Part shown: positions 25,957 through 34,434 of the stretch, piece by piece
How the letters are laid out: the number at the start of each line of letters is the position of its first letter
Numbering within the stretch: position 1 is the stretch's first letter
Translations under genes and position numbers: made by a program
Origin: Chryseosolibacter sp049791675
Lineage (GTDB): Bacteria > Bacteroidota > Bacteroidia > Cytophagales > Cyclobacteriaceae
Length of the DNA stretch: 64,000 nucleotides
NCBI GenBank assembly: GCA_049791675.1
Contig: JBARAD010000275.1
Location: forward strand, 1 to 64,000
Direction: 5' to 3'
Notes under the pieces: model-generated
Database searches by the model: none
Told to the model about the DNA's origin: nothing
Seen by the model: the letters and a program-made list of their open reading frames with translations, nothing else

Positions 25957-27024
25957 TCAGGACCATGCTTTTTTAAGGAACCGAAGCCAGTTACCGTGGG
26001 CGACATTTTCGATATCTTCTTTTGAGTATCCTCTTTTCGCCAACAACTCAGGGATCTTTTGAAGATCCGCAATGGTCTCCAGGTCGTACGGACTTTGCTC
26101 TTTTCCGTAAGCGCCATCCAGATCGGATCCTATTCCAATGTGCTGGGCGTTTCCTGCGAGCTGACATATGTGATCCATATGGTCGATCACGATTTCAAGT
26201 TTGCAGTTCATCTGTTTGGGATCAGAAACGCGGCGCACCCAGTTTGGCACCATCATCCAGGCATCGAGTACCCCGCCAATCACGGCACCGCGACGGATCA
26301 GCTCTTTCAACTGATCATCACTGAACTGCCGGTTATGATTCACCAACGCCCTGCAATTATTATGACTTGCCCATACTGGGCCGTGATAGTGATCCATCGC
26401 CTCCCAGAAGCTGTCATCGCATAGATGTGTCGCGTCCAGGATAATGCCGAGATTTTCCATCTCTTTCAGAAGCTCCCTGCCTTTCGTGCCCATGAATCCT
26501 GTGGCATCCGTCCCCTGTGCATACCTGCCGGGTCCATAATGCGCGGGACCTAGAGCCCTCAGTCCGTAACGGTATGCTCTTTCGAGGTGGTGGAGCGTGA
26601 CGATCGAATCAGCGCCTTCGAGGCTGAGGATGTAACCAATGGGTTTGTCTTCCGATGATGTGGAATTCCATTTTTGTAAATGCCTCTCAACCTCTTCCCA
26701 GCTTTTGATCTGGATGAGCTCGCCATCTTCTTCCATGGTTTTGTACCAGGCCAGCTGTGCCTGCGTCTGCGCCCATGCTTGTTCCGGTGAATGCCACCCC
26801 GGCAAGGGATTTTCGGGGCTCACGTAGCGCGCAATCTGCGTGGCAACCACAAGACCGATATTGCCTTTTCTCAGTTCCGGAAAACTTACCGTACCATTGC
26901 CGCGATCAGGTTTGTCAGTCATTCCTTTTTCACGCACACGGATGGCTTCGATCGGTTGTCTCAGATCGCGGTTCCACTCCATTGCGTTCATGCTGAGATC
27001 GAGGTGGGCATCAACTAAAAACAT
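25957..27024 (-). CDS. Membrane dipeptidase (peptidase M19, renal dipeptidase family)
   Basis: The 355 residues make a TIM-barrel zinc dipeptidase. The HxD metal pair is in LVDAHLDLS (H7, D9). Further ligands lie in ILDATHLCDDSF and VWASHNNCRALVNHNRQ, and GIGSDLDGAYG is the typical C-terminal motif. No signal peptide is seen, so it is cytosolic. M19 enzymes often accept dipeptides with a D-residue at the C-terminus. It ends a four-gene run with a D-amino-acid lyase, RidA and a GntP permease, which fits release of D-amino acids. Confidence 0.92.
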   Translation of the reverse strand: MFLVDAHLDLSMNAMEWNRDLRQPIEAIRVREKGMTDKPDRGNGTVSFPELRKGNIGLVVATQIARYVSPENPLPGWHSPEQAWAQTQAQLAWYKTMEEDGELIQIKSWEEVERHLQKWNSTSSEDKPIGYILSLEGADSIVTLHHLERAYRYGLRALGPAHYGPGRYAQGTDATGFMGTKGRELLKEMENLGIILDATHLCDDSFWEAMDHYHGPVWASHNNCRALVNHNRQFSDDQLKELIRRGAVIGGVLDAWMMVPNWVRRVSDPKQMNCKLEIVIDHMDHICQLAGNAQHIGIGSDLDGAYGKEQSPYDLETIADLQKIPELLAKRGYSKEDIENVAHGNWLRFLKKAWS

Positions 27025-27054
27025 GGTGTTTGTATTTTTGCTGTAAACGATTTC

Positions 27055-28161
27055 TTAAATAGTGATCTTTCTTTTGCGCGATTGAATCGGCCACCAATCC
27101 GCCACCTGGTGATCCCGGCATACTGCAGCCTCTTCGTACAAGGCTACCGTTGGACAAATGTGGTAAGGAACGCCATACAAAACATCGCCGATCTCGTAAC
27201 GTTCATTTTTTTTACTCCGGAATACCATATGCTCTTCACTGTGCCCAATGGGTTCAAGCGTTGGTGCGTTCAGCAGGTAAACGCGGCTTGTGATGGGGTT
27301 TTCTGCAGCGATCGACTTATGTCCCAGGTCCAGGCAAATGGTTTGGTCATCAGGTTTGCTGATGACGCGTGTGACCACCAGCGCCGCCCATTCGAAGGGT
27401 TGTTCCGCCAGGGTTTGCTGGTACCCTTTGTCCCAGAAGACAAACGTTCCGGGACTGGCCTCGACATCCTTCCTTTTCGCATGTATGGGAAACGTTGGTG
27501 TCCCGCCGGCAACGACGATGGGATTCTTCGTTGTTGCCTGGATGATCTGCTGACGAAGTGATTCCACCGGTGCGAAGGCTTCGTCGCATTTTTGTTTGCG
27601 CAAATCAAAGTCTGCATCGCGCAGGTGTCCGTCATAGGCATGCAGTCCTGCCATCTCGATCCCTTGTGTCCCCGATGCATCGCGGTACAACTGCAAGGCC
27701 TCTTTTCCGGGTGCAATGCCAGTACGGTTCATTCCCACGTTAAGGTCAATGAAGACACGGATGGTCAGGTCATATACTGTGGCCAGCGCTGATAATTCGG
27801 AAAGGCTTTTTTGATTATCGATCAGACACGAAAAAAGCGTTTTTGGAAACTTGCGCTGAAGCTCACAGAATCGCCTTGCCTTCGGTCCCGTGGGTTGATA
27901 GGCCAGCAACACATCGGGTGCACCTTCTATCGCCGCCATTTCCGCCTCTGCGATCGTGGCGCATTTGAATTTGGTGATGCCCGCTTCCAGCATGAGGCTG
28001 ATCACCTGTGGACACTTGTTCGTTTTTATATGTGGCCTTAACTGCCGGGGATCAGACACAAATGTCTTCAGGAGCGCAATATTTCGCTGAACCCGGTCCG
28101 GATAAACTACGAGGGCAGGGGTGTCAAGCGTTGCTACGTTCGCGATGAGATACCATTCCAT
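27055..28161 (-). CDS. D-threonine aldolase / D-serine dehydratase-like PLP enzyme
   Basis: The 368 residues form a fold-type III (alanine-racemase-like) PLP barrel. The Schiff-base lysine is K46 in LRPHIKTNK. VRVFIDLNVGMNRTG-like and GLHAYDGHLRD segments, and a C-terminal beta domain with a metal-type HICPTVALY, match the D-TA/DSD1 group. Products would be glycine plus aldehyde, or pyruvate plus ammonia through 2-aminoacrylate. The RidA gene starting 3 bp upstream favours an enamine-producing dehydratase. Which reaction occurs cannot be settled from sequence. Confidence 0.88.
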   Translation of the reverse strand: MEWYLIANVATLDTPALVVYPDRVQRNIALLKTFVSDPRQLRPHIKTNKCPQVISLMLEAGITKFKCATIAEAEMAAIEGAPDVLLAYQPTGPKARRFCELQRKFPKTLFSCLIDNQKSLSELSALATVYDLTIRVFIDLNVGMNRTGIAPGKEALQLYRDASGTQGIEMAGLHAYDGHLRDADFDLRKQKCDEAFAPVESLRQQIIQATTKNPIVVAGGTPTFPIHAKRKDVEASPGTFVFWDKGYQQTLAEQPFEWAALVVTRVISKPDDQTICLDLGHKSIAAENPITSRVYLLNAPTLEPIGHSEEHMVFRSKKNERYEIGDVLYGVPYHICPTVALYEEAAVCRDHQVADWWPIQSRKRKITI

Positions 28162-28164
28162 ATC

Positions 28165-28638
28165 CTAGGACTCCAGCTCGAACATGGCCTCAATTTCTAC
28201 GGGAATGTTGTCGGGAAGCGATCCCATGCCGACGGCGCTGCGTACGCCGATACCGTTATCCGTGCCCCAGACATTGGCGAACAGTTCGCTGCAGCCATTG
28301 ATGACGAAAGGATGGCGCTCAAAATCAGGCGTGCAGTTCACCATTCCCAAAACCTTGATGACCCTTTTGATCCGGTTGAAACTACCAAGATTCTGTTTGA
28401 GAGTTGCCAGTATCGCAAGGCCTACCTGTTGCGCGGCGGCCTTTCCTTCCTCCATTGTGAGATCCTTACCGACGCGGCCGATGATGAGGCTGCTATCCGT
28501 TTTCACCGGGCCGTGACCGGAAACGTATATGAAGTTTCCGACCTGCAGAAAAGGTTTGTAAACGGCCATGGCTTTTGGCGCAGGCGGAAGGGTCAATCCA
28601 AGTTTTTCAAATCGTTGATCAGCTGTTGTTGTATCCAT
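28165..28638 (-). CDS. RidA family enamine/imine deaminase
   Basis: The 157 residues match the YjgF/RidA family: PFLQVGNFIYVSGHGP, a middle AAQQVGLAILATLKQNLGSFNRIKRVIKVLG, and GVRSAVGMGSLPDNIPVEIEAMFEL with the catalytic-site arginine. RidA proteins hydrolyse reactive 2-aminoacrylate made by PLP serine/threonine dehydratases. Three bases separate it from the D-serine/threonine enzyme gene, strongly suggesting a matched function. It is longer than E. coli RidA (128) and belongs to a different subgroup. Confidence 0.92.
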   Translation of the reverse strand: MDTTTADQRFEKLGLTLPPAPKAMAVYKPFLQVGNFIYVSGHGPVKTDSSLIIGRVGKDLTMEEGKAAAQQVGLAILATLKQNLGSFNRIKRVIKVLGMVNCTPDFERHPFVINGCSELFANVWGTDNGIGVRSAVGMGSLPDNIPVEIEAMFELES

Positions 28639-28647
28639 AGTGCTAAT

Positions 28648-29961
28648 TTATATAAATGCATCGAGGATCATCACACCGATCATTCCCACGACGGCGACGA
28701 TGGTTTCCATCACCGACCAGGAGCGCAGTGTATCCTTGATGCTGAGGTTGAAATATTCTTTGAAGAGCCAGAATCCTCCATCATTCACATGCGAGAACAT
28801 CAGGCTGCCCGCGCCGATGGCGAGCACCATGAGGTTTGGATTTACATCCGGGCGCCCCATCAATGGCATGATGATGCCGGCAGCGGTTAATCCTGCCACC
28901 GTGGCTGAGCCGACACATACCCGGATGACGCAGGCGATAGCCCAGCCGAGAACGAGTGGATGCATGTCCAGCCCCGACAGCAACACGCCGATCTCGGCGC
29001 TTACACCGCTGTCCATCAGAATCTGTTTCAAGGCGCCCGCCCCGCTCATGATCAGCAGGATCATGGCGATATCTTTCACGGCATCACCATAGATGTTCAT
29101 GATCTTTGACATCCCCATACCTCTTCTGAGGCCAAGCGTGTACGTTGCAATGGCGAGTGAAATCAACAGCACCATGTCGGGATTGCTCAGAAAAACAAAC
29201 ATCTTGTTGAAGAATCCGGAATCGGGAACATAGGGTTTCAGGAGGGTGGTGATGGTTAAGAGAATCACCGGCAGCAGTGAGGAGAGGATACTGTTCCACA
29301 GTCCGGGAAGGTTGCCCGGCTCAACGGCACTGGGTTGAAAAGTTTTCGGCAGTTCGGTGTGGATCCGTTTCAGGCTCCGCGAAAACAAAGGTCCTGCAAT
29401 GATCACCGTGGGGATACCTACCATCATTCCATAAAGCAGGGTTTGTCCCATGTCCGCGCCAAACTGGGCCACCAGGTAGGAGGGAGAGGGGTGCGGCGGA
29501 AGAAAGCCATGCGTGACAGAAAGCGCGGCCAGCATGGGAAGACCGATATACACCGCCGGAAACTTGTAACGGTATACAACCGAAAAGATCAGCGGGATCA
29601 CCAATACGAAACCTACATTGTAAAACAGCGGAATGCCGATGATGAATCCCGTGGCCATCAGCGCCCACTGAATGTAACGTTCTCCGAAAAGATACATCAT
29701 CCCGGAGGCTATCCGTTGCGCGCCACCACTCTCGGCAACGAGTTTTCCCAGCATCGCTCCGCCAACGATTACGATCACAAGAGAACCAAGCATATCCCCA
29801 ATCCCCTTTTGGATCGATCCCGTGATCTGGCCCGCGTCGATACCCAATAACAATCCTGCCAGAATAGAGATCAGTAAAAATGCGAGAAAAGCATTGACCT
29901 TAAATTGCGTGATGAGCAGGACAAGGATTCCAATGCAGATGAATACGATCAGGATCGACAT
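28648..29961 (-). CDS. GntP family permease, possibly a D-amino-acid (DsdX-like) transporter
   Basis: The 437 residues form 12 or so membrane helices of the gluconate:H+ symporter family, with GGAMLGKLVAESGGAQRIA, HGFLPPHPSPSY and FSHVNDGGFWLFKEYF as family hallmarks. The family carries gluconate and related sugar acids, but also D-serine (DsdX). The downstream RidA, D-threonine/serine enzyme and dipeptidase genes make a D-amino-acid substrate the better guess here. That is an inference from context. Confidence 0.88.
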   Translation of the reverse strand: MSILIVFICIGILVLLITQFKVNAFLAFLLISILAGLLLGIDAGQITGSIQKGIGDMLGSLVIVIVGGAMLGKLVAESGGAQRIASGMMYLFGERYIQWALMATGFIIGIPLFYNVGFVLVIPLIFSVVYRYKFPAVYIGLPMLAALSVTHGFLPPHPSPSYLVAQFGADMGQTLLYGMMVGIPTVIIAGPLFSRSLKRIHTELPKTFQPSAVEPGNLPGLWNSILSSLLPVILLTITTLLKPYVPDSGFFNKMFVFLSNPDMVLLISLAIATYTLGLRRGMGMSKIMNIYGDAVKDIAMILLIMSGAGALKQILMDSGVSAEIGVLLSGLDMHPLVLGWAIACVIRVCVGSATVAGLTAAGIIMPLMGRPDVNPNLMVLAIGAGSLMFSHVNDGGFWLFKEYFNLSIKDTLRSWSVMETIVAVVGMIGVMILDAFI

Positions 29962-29976
29962 GGGGTGGGGAGGGGG

Positions 29977-30201
29977 TTAGAATTTATCCGGTATCTGAAC
30001 GATGCGGACAACGATTTCGTGGGGATCACCATCCTTGTCAACGAGGCTGAATTTTACCATTGGATTCTCTTTACCCAACTGATTCTCCACATGGATGATC
30101 TGGTTGTGCAACAGATGTTTTTCAATGTCTTTCTGAAGGATCTGCAGTGCGTTGGCGAAATCTATTTCCAGCGGGCTTGGATTGTATGTTGACGTCTTCA
30201 T
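29977..30201 (-). CDS. Small conserved-looking protein of unknown function
   Basis: The 74 residues have no signal or membrane segment. An N-terminal amphipathic helix (ANALQILQKDIEKHL) leads into beta strands (IIHVENQLGKENPMVKFSLVDKDGD). Ten bases separate its start from the fabH stop, and 15 bp its stop from the permease start. It therefore sits in a continuous minus-strand run. I do not recognise the family, and real coding is supported by position and composition only. Confidence 0.6.
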   Translation of the reverse strand: MKTSTYNPSPLEIDFANALQILQKDIEKHLLHNQIIHVENQLGKENPMVKFSLVDKDGDPHEIVVRIVQIPDKF

Positions 30202-30211
30202 ATGCAGGATT

Positions 30212-31210
30212 TTACCACCGTATCAGTGCAGAAGCCCATGTGAACCCGCTGCCAAATGCGGCTAAACAAATTAAATCATTTTCCTTTATTCTGCCTTCAG
30301 CCCAGGCCTCGCTCATGGCAATCGGAATGGAGGCCGCCGTCGTATTTCCATAGCGCATGATATTGTTGTACACCTGGTCATCTTTCAATGCGAGCTTTTC
30401 CTGGATATACTGGCTGATGCGCAGGTTGGCCTGATGCGGCACCAGAAGGTTGATCTCTTCTTTCCCGAGGTTGTTCGCGGCAAGCGCTTCATGGATGACT
30501 TCGGCGAAGCGGACCACGGCATGCTTGAAAACCTGGTTTCCATTCATGACAACTTTAAAAGTCGTCGTGTCGGTGATCTGATCCGGTTGTCTTTCTGAAT
30601 TGGGACGGCTGCTTCCGGGATCTTTGATATAAAGGTCTTCCGCATAACGGCCATCGGAATGAAGGTGGGTTGATAAAATGCCGGGCTTATCCGATGGCTG
30701 AAGGATCGCCGCCCCCGCGCCATCACCGAAGATCACGGCCGTGTTCCGTCCGCGCGTGGAAATATCCAGTGCGGTGGACTGGATCTCTGCGCCGATGACA
30801 AGAACGGTCTTGTACATCCCTGTTTTGATGAACTGGTCAGCAATGGATAGCGCATAGATAAAGCCCGAACAGGCATTCCGGATATCGAGGGCAGGGATTC
30901 CATCAAGTCCCAGCTCCCGTCCTAACAGCACGCCTGATCCCGGAAAAAAATAGTCAGGGGTGATGGTGGCGAAAACAATGAAGTCTATATCTTTTGCAGT
31001 GAGCTTCGCGCGTTCGAGCGCCATGTGCGTTGCCTTGGCCGCCATGTTTGCCACGGTATCCTTTGCAGGGTCAATCCATCGCCGCTCCTGTATGCCCGTG
31101 CGCTCGATGATCCATTCGTTGTTGGTGTCCATCACCGTGGACAAATATTCGTTTGTGATTACTTTATCTGGAACGTGGTGACCGAGGCCCACAATCTTGG
31201 AATAGCCCAT
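30212..31210 (-). CDS. fabH: 3-oxoacyl-ACP synthase III
   Basis: The 332-residue thiolase-fold enzyme starts fatty acid synthesis by condensing an acyl-CoA with malonyl-ACP. The catalytic cysteine is C114 in RNACSGFIYAL, the histidine lies in LLVPHQANLRI and the asparagine in RYGNTTAASIP. GIQERRW and GDGAGAAIL are also typical. It is not next to other fab genes. It leads a run that continues into the small unknown protein and the D-amino-acid module. Confidence 0.9.
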   Translation of the reverse strand: MGYSKIVGLGHHVPDKVITNEYLSTVMDTNNEWIIERTGIQERRWIDPAKDTVANMAAKATHMALERAKLTAKDIDFIVFATITPDYFFPGSGVLLGRELGLDGIPALDIRNACSGFIYALSIADQFIKTGMYKTVLVIGAEIQSTALDISTRGRNTAVIFGDGAGAAILQPSDKPGILSTHLHSDGRYAEDLYIKDPGSSRPNSERQPDQITDTTTFKVVMNGNQVFKHAVVRFAEVIHEALAANNLGKEEINLLVPHQANLRISQYIQEKLALKDDQVYNNIMRYGNTTAASIPIAMSEAWAEGRIKENDLICLAAFGSGFTWASALIRW

Positions 31211-31283
31211 GCGTAAGATTTAAGGATGCTAATGTAACGAAATGTTTTGTTTTTTTGGCCGGCATGGGCAGCCATCAGCTGGG

Positions 31284-31373
31284 GGCGTACGGGTACCCCT
31301 CGCGGGTACCCCGGGGATGGACGCCTGCAAATGGAACGCATCCAAAAGCGTCCCACGCAGGCACCCGCGAGGG
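31284..31373 (-). repeat. GC-rich folded element after leuS
   Basis: A block much richer in GC than its flanks holds several nested inverted repeats. CCCTCGCGGGT (31297-31307) pairs with ACCCGCGAGGG (31363-31373). GCCTGC (31323-31328) pairs with GCAGGC (31357-31362). GGACGC (31319-31324) faces GCGTCC (31348-31353). The palindrome-containing GGGTACCCC occurs twice (31291 and 31304). It starts 4 bp after the leuS stop on the minus strand. It may be a 3' stabilising structure, a terminator lacking a U-run, or a dispersed repeat. Confidence 0.6.
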
Positions 31374-31376
31374 TTG

Positions 31377-34181
31377 TTACAGAACGACGTTCACGATACG
31401 CCCTTGCACTACGATCACTTTCTTCGGCGGCTTGCCCGCTGACCACTTCTGTACAATTTCGGAGGCGAGCACCACCTTTTCAATGTCTTCTTTCGGCATG
31501 TCCAGCGCGAACTCCATTTTTGCGCGCACTTTGCCGTTGATCGAGATAGGATATTCGAATGAATCTTCTTTCAGGAATTCTTCCTTGTATTGAGGGAAGG
31601 AGGCATCGAATACTGTCTTGCTATGCCCCAGTTTTTCCCACAGCTCTTCTGCCATGTGCGGCGCGAAAGGCGCCAGGGCAATGGTCAGCGGCTCAACGAT
31701 GGACCGTTTGTTCGTCCTGAGGGCAGTCAGCTCGTTTACACAGATCATGAATTCGCTGACAGAAGTATTGAAGCTGAAGTTGTCGACATCCTGTTCGATC
31801 TTCTTCAGTGTCTTGTGCAAGACTTTCAATTCTGCACGTGTGGGGTCATCGTTGCTTACGCTGAAATTCCCTTTTTCATCATGCGACAGATTCCAGAATT
31901 TGCGCAGAAATTTGAAGACACCATCAATGCCATTCGTGTTCCAGGGTTTCGAGGCCTCCAGCGGACCCAGGAACATTTCATACATCCGCAACGTGTCGGC
32001 GCCATAGCTTTCGATGATATCATCGGGACTGACAACATTGAAATATGATTTGCTCATTTTTTCAATGGCCGCACCACAGATGTACTTTCCGTCTTCCAGA
32101 ATGAATTCTGCATGTGCGAAATCGGGCTTCCACTGGGTGAATCCCTGACGGTTGAGTTCCAATCCGTTCACCAGTGTGATGTCCACGTGCAGTGGATCTG
32201 TTTCATACTGGTCCTTCAATCCCGCTGAAACGAATTTGTTTGTTCCGCGCACGCGATAGACGAAGCGCGAATCGCCTGTGATCTTGCCCTGGTTGATGAG
32301 TTTCTTAAAAGGCTCATCAAACCCCAGGTATCCCAGGTCGTGTAAGATCTTCACCCACAGGCGGGAGTACAACAGGTGGGCTACTGCGTGCTCGGATCCG
32401 CCGATGTACACGTCTACCTGGCCCCAGTAATCGAGGGCCTCGCGGCTGGCGAATTCTTTTTTATTGTGCGGATCGGTGAACCTCAGAAAATACCACGCTG
32501 CGCCGGCGTGAGTGGGCATGGTGTTCGTATCACGTCGCTCGCGATCATTGATCTGAACCCAGTCTTTCAGGTTTGCCAGGGGACCTTCGCCTGTTCCTGA
32601 CGGCCGGAAATCATTGGAATCCGGCAACGCGAGCGGCAGATCTTTTTCATCCATGGCATATGGCATGTCGTCGCGGTAGACCACGGGAAAAGGTTCTCCC
32701 CAGTAACGTTGCCTGCTCCATCCTGCATCGCGCATCTTGTAATTGACTTGTCGCTGACCGATACCAAGCGCTTCGAGTTTCTTTATTACTATGTCGCTGG
32801 CTGCCCGCATATTCAGACCATTCAGGAAATCGGAATTTTCCAGTACGGCATCGTACGTGGGGTTCGCTTCTCCGCCATCGTAATGAGCGCCGATGATGTT
32901 GGTGATGGGAAGATTGAAGTGCCTCGCGAATTTATGGTCGCGCTCGTCACCGCAGGGTACCCCCATGATGGCGCCCGTTCCGTATCCGGCCAGAACATAT
33001 TCACTGATCCAGATGGGAATTTCCCTTCCATTAAAAGGATTGATGGCATACGCGCCAGTGAATGCGCCGGTGATCTTTTTCACTTCCGCCATCCGGTCTA
33101 TTTCCGAACGACTTTCGACATACCTGAGGTACTGATCAACCTCACCCTGTTGTCCCTTACTGGTAATGTCTTTCACCATTTCATGCTCCGGAGCGACCAC
33201 CATGAAGTCCACGCCGAAAATGGTGTCCGGCCGTGTGGTGAAAACCACCATGTCTGCAACCAGCGACTTTTCGCTTTTTAGCTGGAAGCGGATCTTTGCA
33301 CCCGTACTTTTTCCTATCCAGTTCCGCTGGATCTCTTTCATGGAATCGCTGAAGTCGATCTCATCCAGTCCGCTCAACAGGCGTTCCGCATACTCGGTGA
33401 TGCGCAGGCTCCACTGCCGCATTTGTCTTTTAACGACGGGAAATCCGCCGCGATAACTTACGCCATTGATCACTTCATCGTTCGCCAGCACTGTACCCAG
33501 CGCTTCGCACCAGTTTACATCGGTGTTGGCAAGGTACGCGAGCCGGTATTGCATGAGAATCTCCTGGCGGCTTCTTTCATCGTATGCCTTCCAATCTTCC
33601 GCCGTGAAGACGTTCTTCTCACTTTCGGGCAATTTGAATTTTATGTTGGGGAAAGGATGGTTCATATTTCCTTCCTTTTCGAATATCGCTATCAGTGCCG
33701 GGATGCGCTCAGCTTTTTCTTTCTTACGGTTATACCAGCTGTCGAAGATCCGCAGGAAAATCCACTGGGTCCACTTATAATAAGCGGGGTCACAGGTTCT
33801 TACTTCCCGGCTCCAGTCGTAGCAAAAGCCAATCTTATCCATCTGCCGGATAAAATTCTTGATGTTCTGTTCCGTGGATCTTGCCGGGTGGATTCCATGC
33901 TCGATCGCGTATTGCTCGGCGGGCAGACCAAAGGCGTCAAAACCCATGGGGTGCAACACGTTAAAACCCTTCAACCGCTTGAACCGGGCAACAATGTCAG
34001 AGGCGATGTAGCCAAGGGGGTGGCCCACATGCAATCCCGCTCCGGAAGGGTAGGGAAACATATCCAGCACATAGTATTTGGGCTTTTCTGATGCGGTAAC
34101 CTTGTAAACGCCGCGGTTAACCCACTCCCGGCGCCACTTATCTTCAATCCTTTTGATCTCTTCTTTGTTGTAATCGCTCAT
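31377..34181 (-). CDS. leuS: Leucyl-tRNA synthetase
   Basis: This 934-residue class I synthetase charges tRNA-Leu. The HIGH motif is HVGHPLGY after MFPYPSGAGL (near 50), and the KMSKS motif is KMSKSYFN (near 707). A CP1 editing domain with FTTRPDTIFGVDF lies between, and the anticodon-binding helices follow. An ATG 102 bp upstream would add a poor N-terminus. The ATG at 34181 gives MSDYNKEEIKRIEDKW, the usual start, and lies 20 nt after a -7 element. Confidence 0.96.
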   Translation of the reverse strand: MSDYNKEEIKRIEDKWRREWVNRGVYKVTASEKPKYYVLDMFPYPSGAGLHVGHPLGYIASDIVARFKRLKGFNVLHPMGFDAFGLPAEQYAIEHGIHPARSTEQNIKNFIRQMDKIGFCYDWSREVRTCDPAYYKWTQWIFLRIFDSWYNRKKEKAERIPALIAIFEKEGNMNHPFPNIKFKLPESEKNVFTAEDWKAYDERSRQEILMQYRLAYLANTDVNWCEALGTVLANDEVINGVSYRGGFPVVKRQMRQWSLRITEYAERLLSGLDEIDFSDSMKEIQRNWIGKSTGAKIRFQLKSEKSLVADMVVFTTRPDTIFGVDFMVVAPEHEMVKDITSKGQQGEVDQYLRYVESRSEIDRMAEVKKITGAFTGAYAINPFNGREIPIWISEYVLAGYGTGAIMGVPCGDERDHKFARHFNLPITNIIGAHYDGGEANPTYDAVLENSDFLNGLNMRAASDIVIKKLEALGIGQRQVNYKMRDAGWSRQRYWGEPFPVVYRDDMPYAMDEKDLPLALPDSNDFRPSGTGEGPLANLKDWVQINDRERRDTNTMPTHAGAAWYFLRFTDPHNKKEFASREALDYWGQVDVYIGGSEHAVAHLLYSRLWVKILHDLGYLGFDEPFKKLINQGKITGDSRFVYRVRGTNKFVSAGLKDQYETDPLHVDITLVNGLELNRQGFTQWKPDFAHAEFILEDGKYICGAAIEKMSKSYFNVVSPDDIIESYGADTLRMYEMFLGPLEASKPWNTNGIDGVFKFLRKFWNLSHDEKGNFSVSNDDPTRAELKVLHKTLKKIEQDVDNFSFNTSVSEFMICVNELTALRTNKRSIVEPLTIALAPFAPHMAEELWEKLGHSKTVFDASFPQYKEEFLKEDSFEYPISINGKVRAKMEFALDMPKEDIEKVVLASEIVQKWSAGKPPKKVIVVQGRIVNVVL

Positions 34182-34201
34182 TATTAATGGAAAAATGAGT
34201 C

Positions 34202-34209
34202 CAAAATTA
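34202..34209 (-). promoter_or_regulatory. -7 element TAATTTTG of leuS
   Basis: TAATTTTG on the minus strand fits TAnnTTTG, with a TTTC close to the -33 position (34228-34231). Transcription would begin near 34195. This argues against the longer upstream leuS start. I see no T-box-like leader. Confidence 0.5.
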
Positions 34210-34408
34210 CGTATTCCTTTGAATCGGGAAACAGCTTTATTTCCAGAACACCAAAATTCTGACCATAAAGGCAATATTTCCAATTCAGACCCTCTCCACC
34301 TTCAGACTTCTTGATTGCTCATACCTTTCAGACCTTTCTCCTTTCAAAACGTGCAACCTTCAGACTTTTTCCACACAAAGGGGGATGGTTTTGCTACGAT
34401 TCTTCCTA

Positions 34409-34416
34409 TATTTTTG
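34409..34416 (+). promoter_or_regulatory. -7 element TATTTTTG of the DUF885 gene
   Basis: TATTTTTG fits TAnnTTTG. TTTG at 34390-34393 is 15 bp upstream, closer than ideal. The transcript would begin near 34423, 12 nt before the ATG at 34435, which supports that start. Confidence 0.4.
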
Positions 34417-34434
34417 CTGCTTACCCGCATTCGA

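Noticed and set aside
31211..31376. tRNA gene in the GC-rich block
   Set aside because: No cloverleaf with a TTCGA-type T-loop could be drawn, and the nested repeats do not fit tRNA arm lengths.
34182..34434. T-box leader for leuS
   Set aside because: No T-box sequence, specifier stem or terminator is seen. The -7 element lies only 20 nt before the start.
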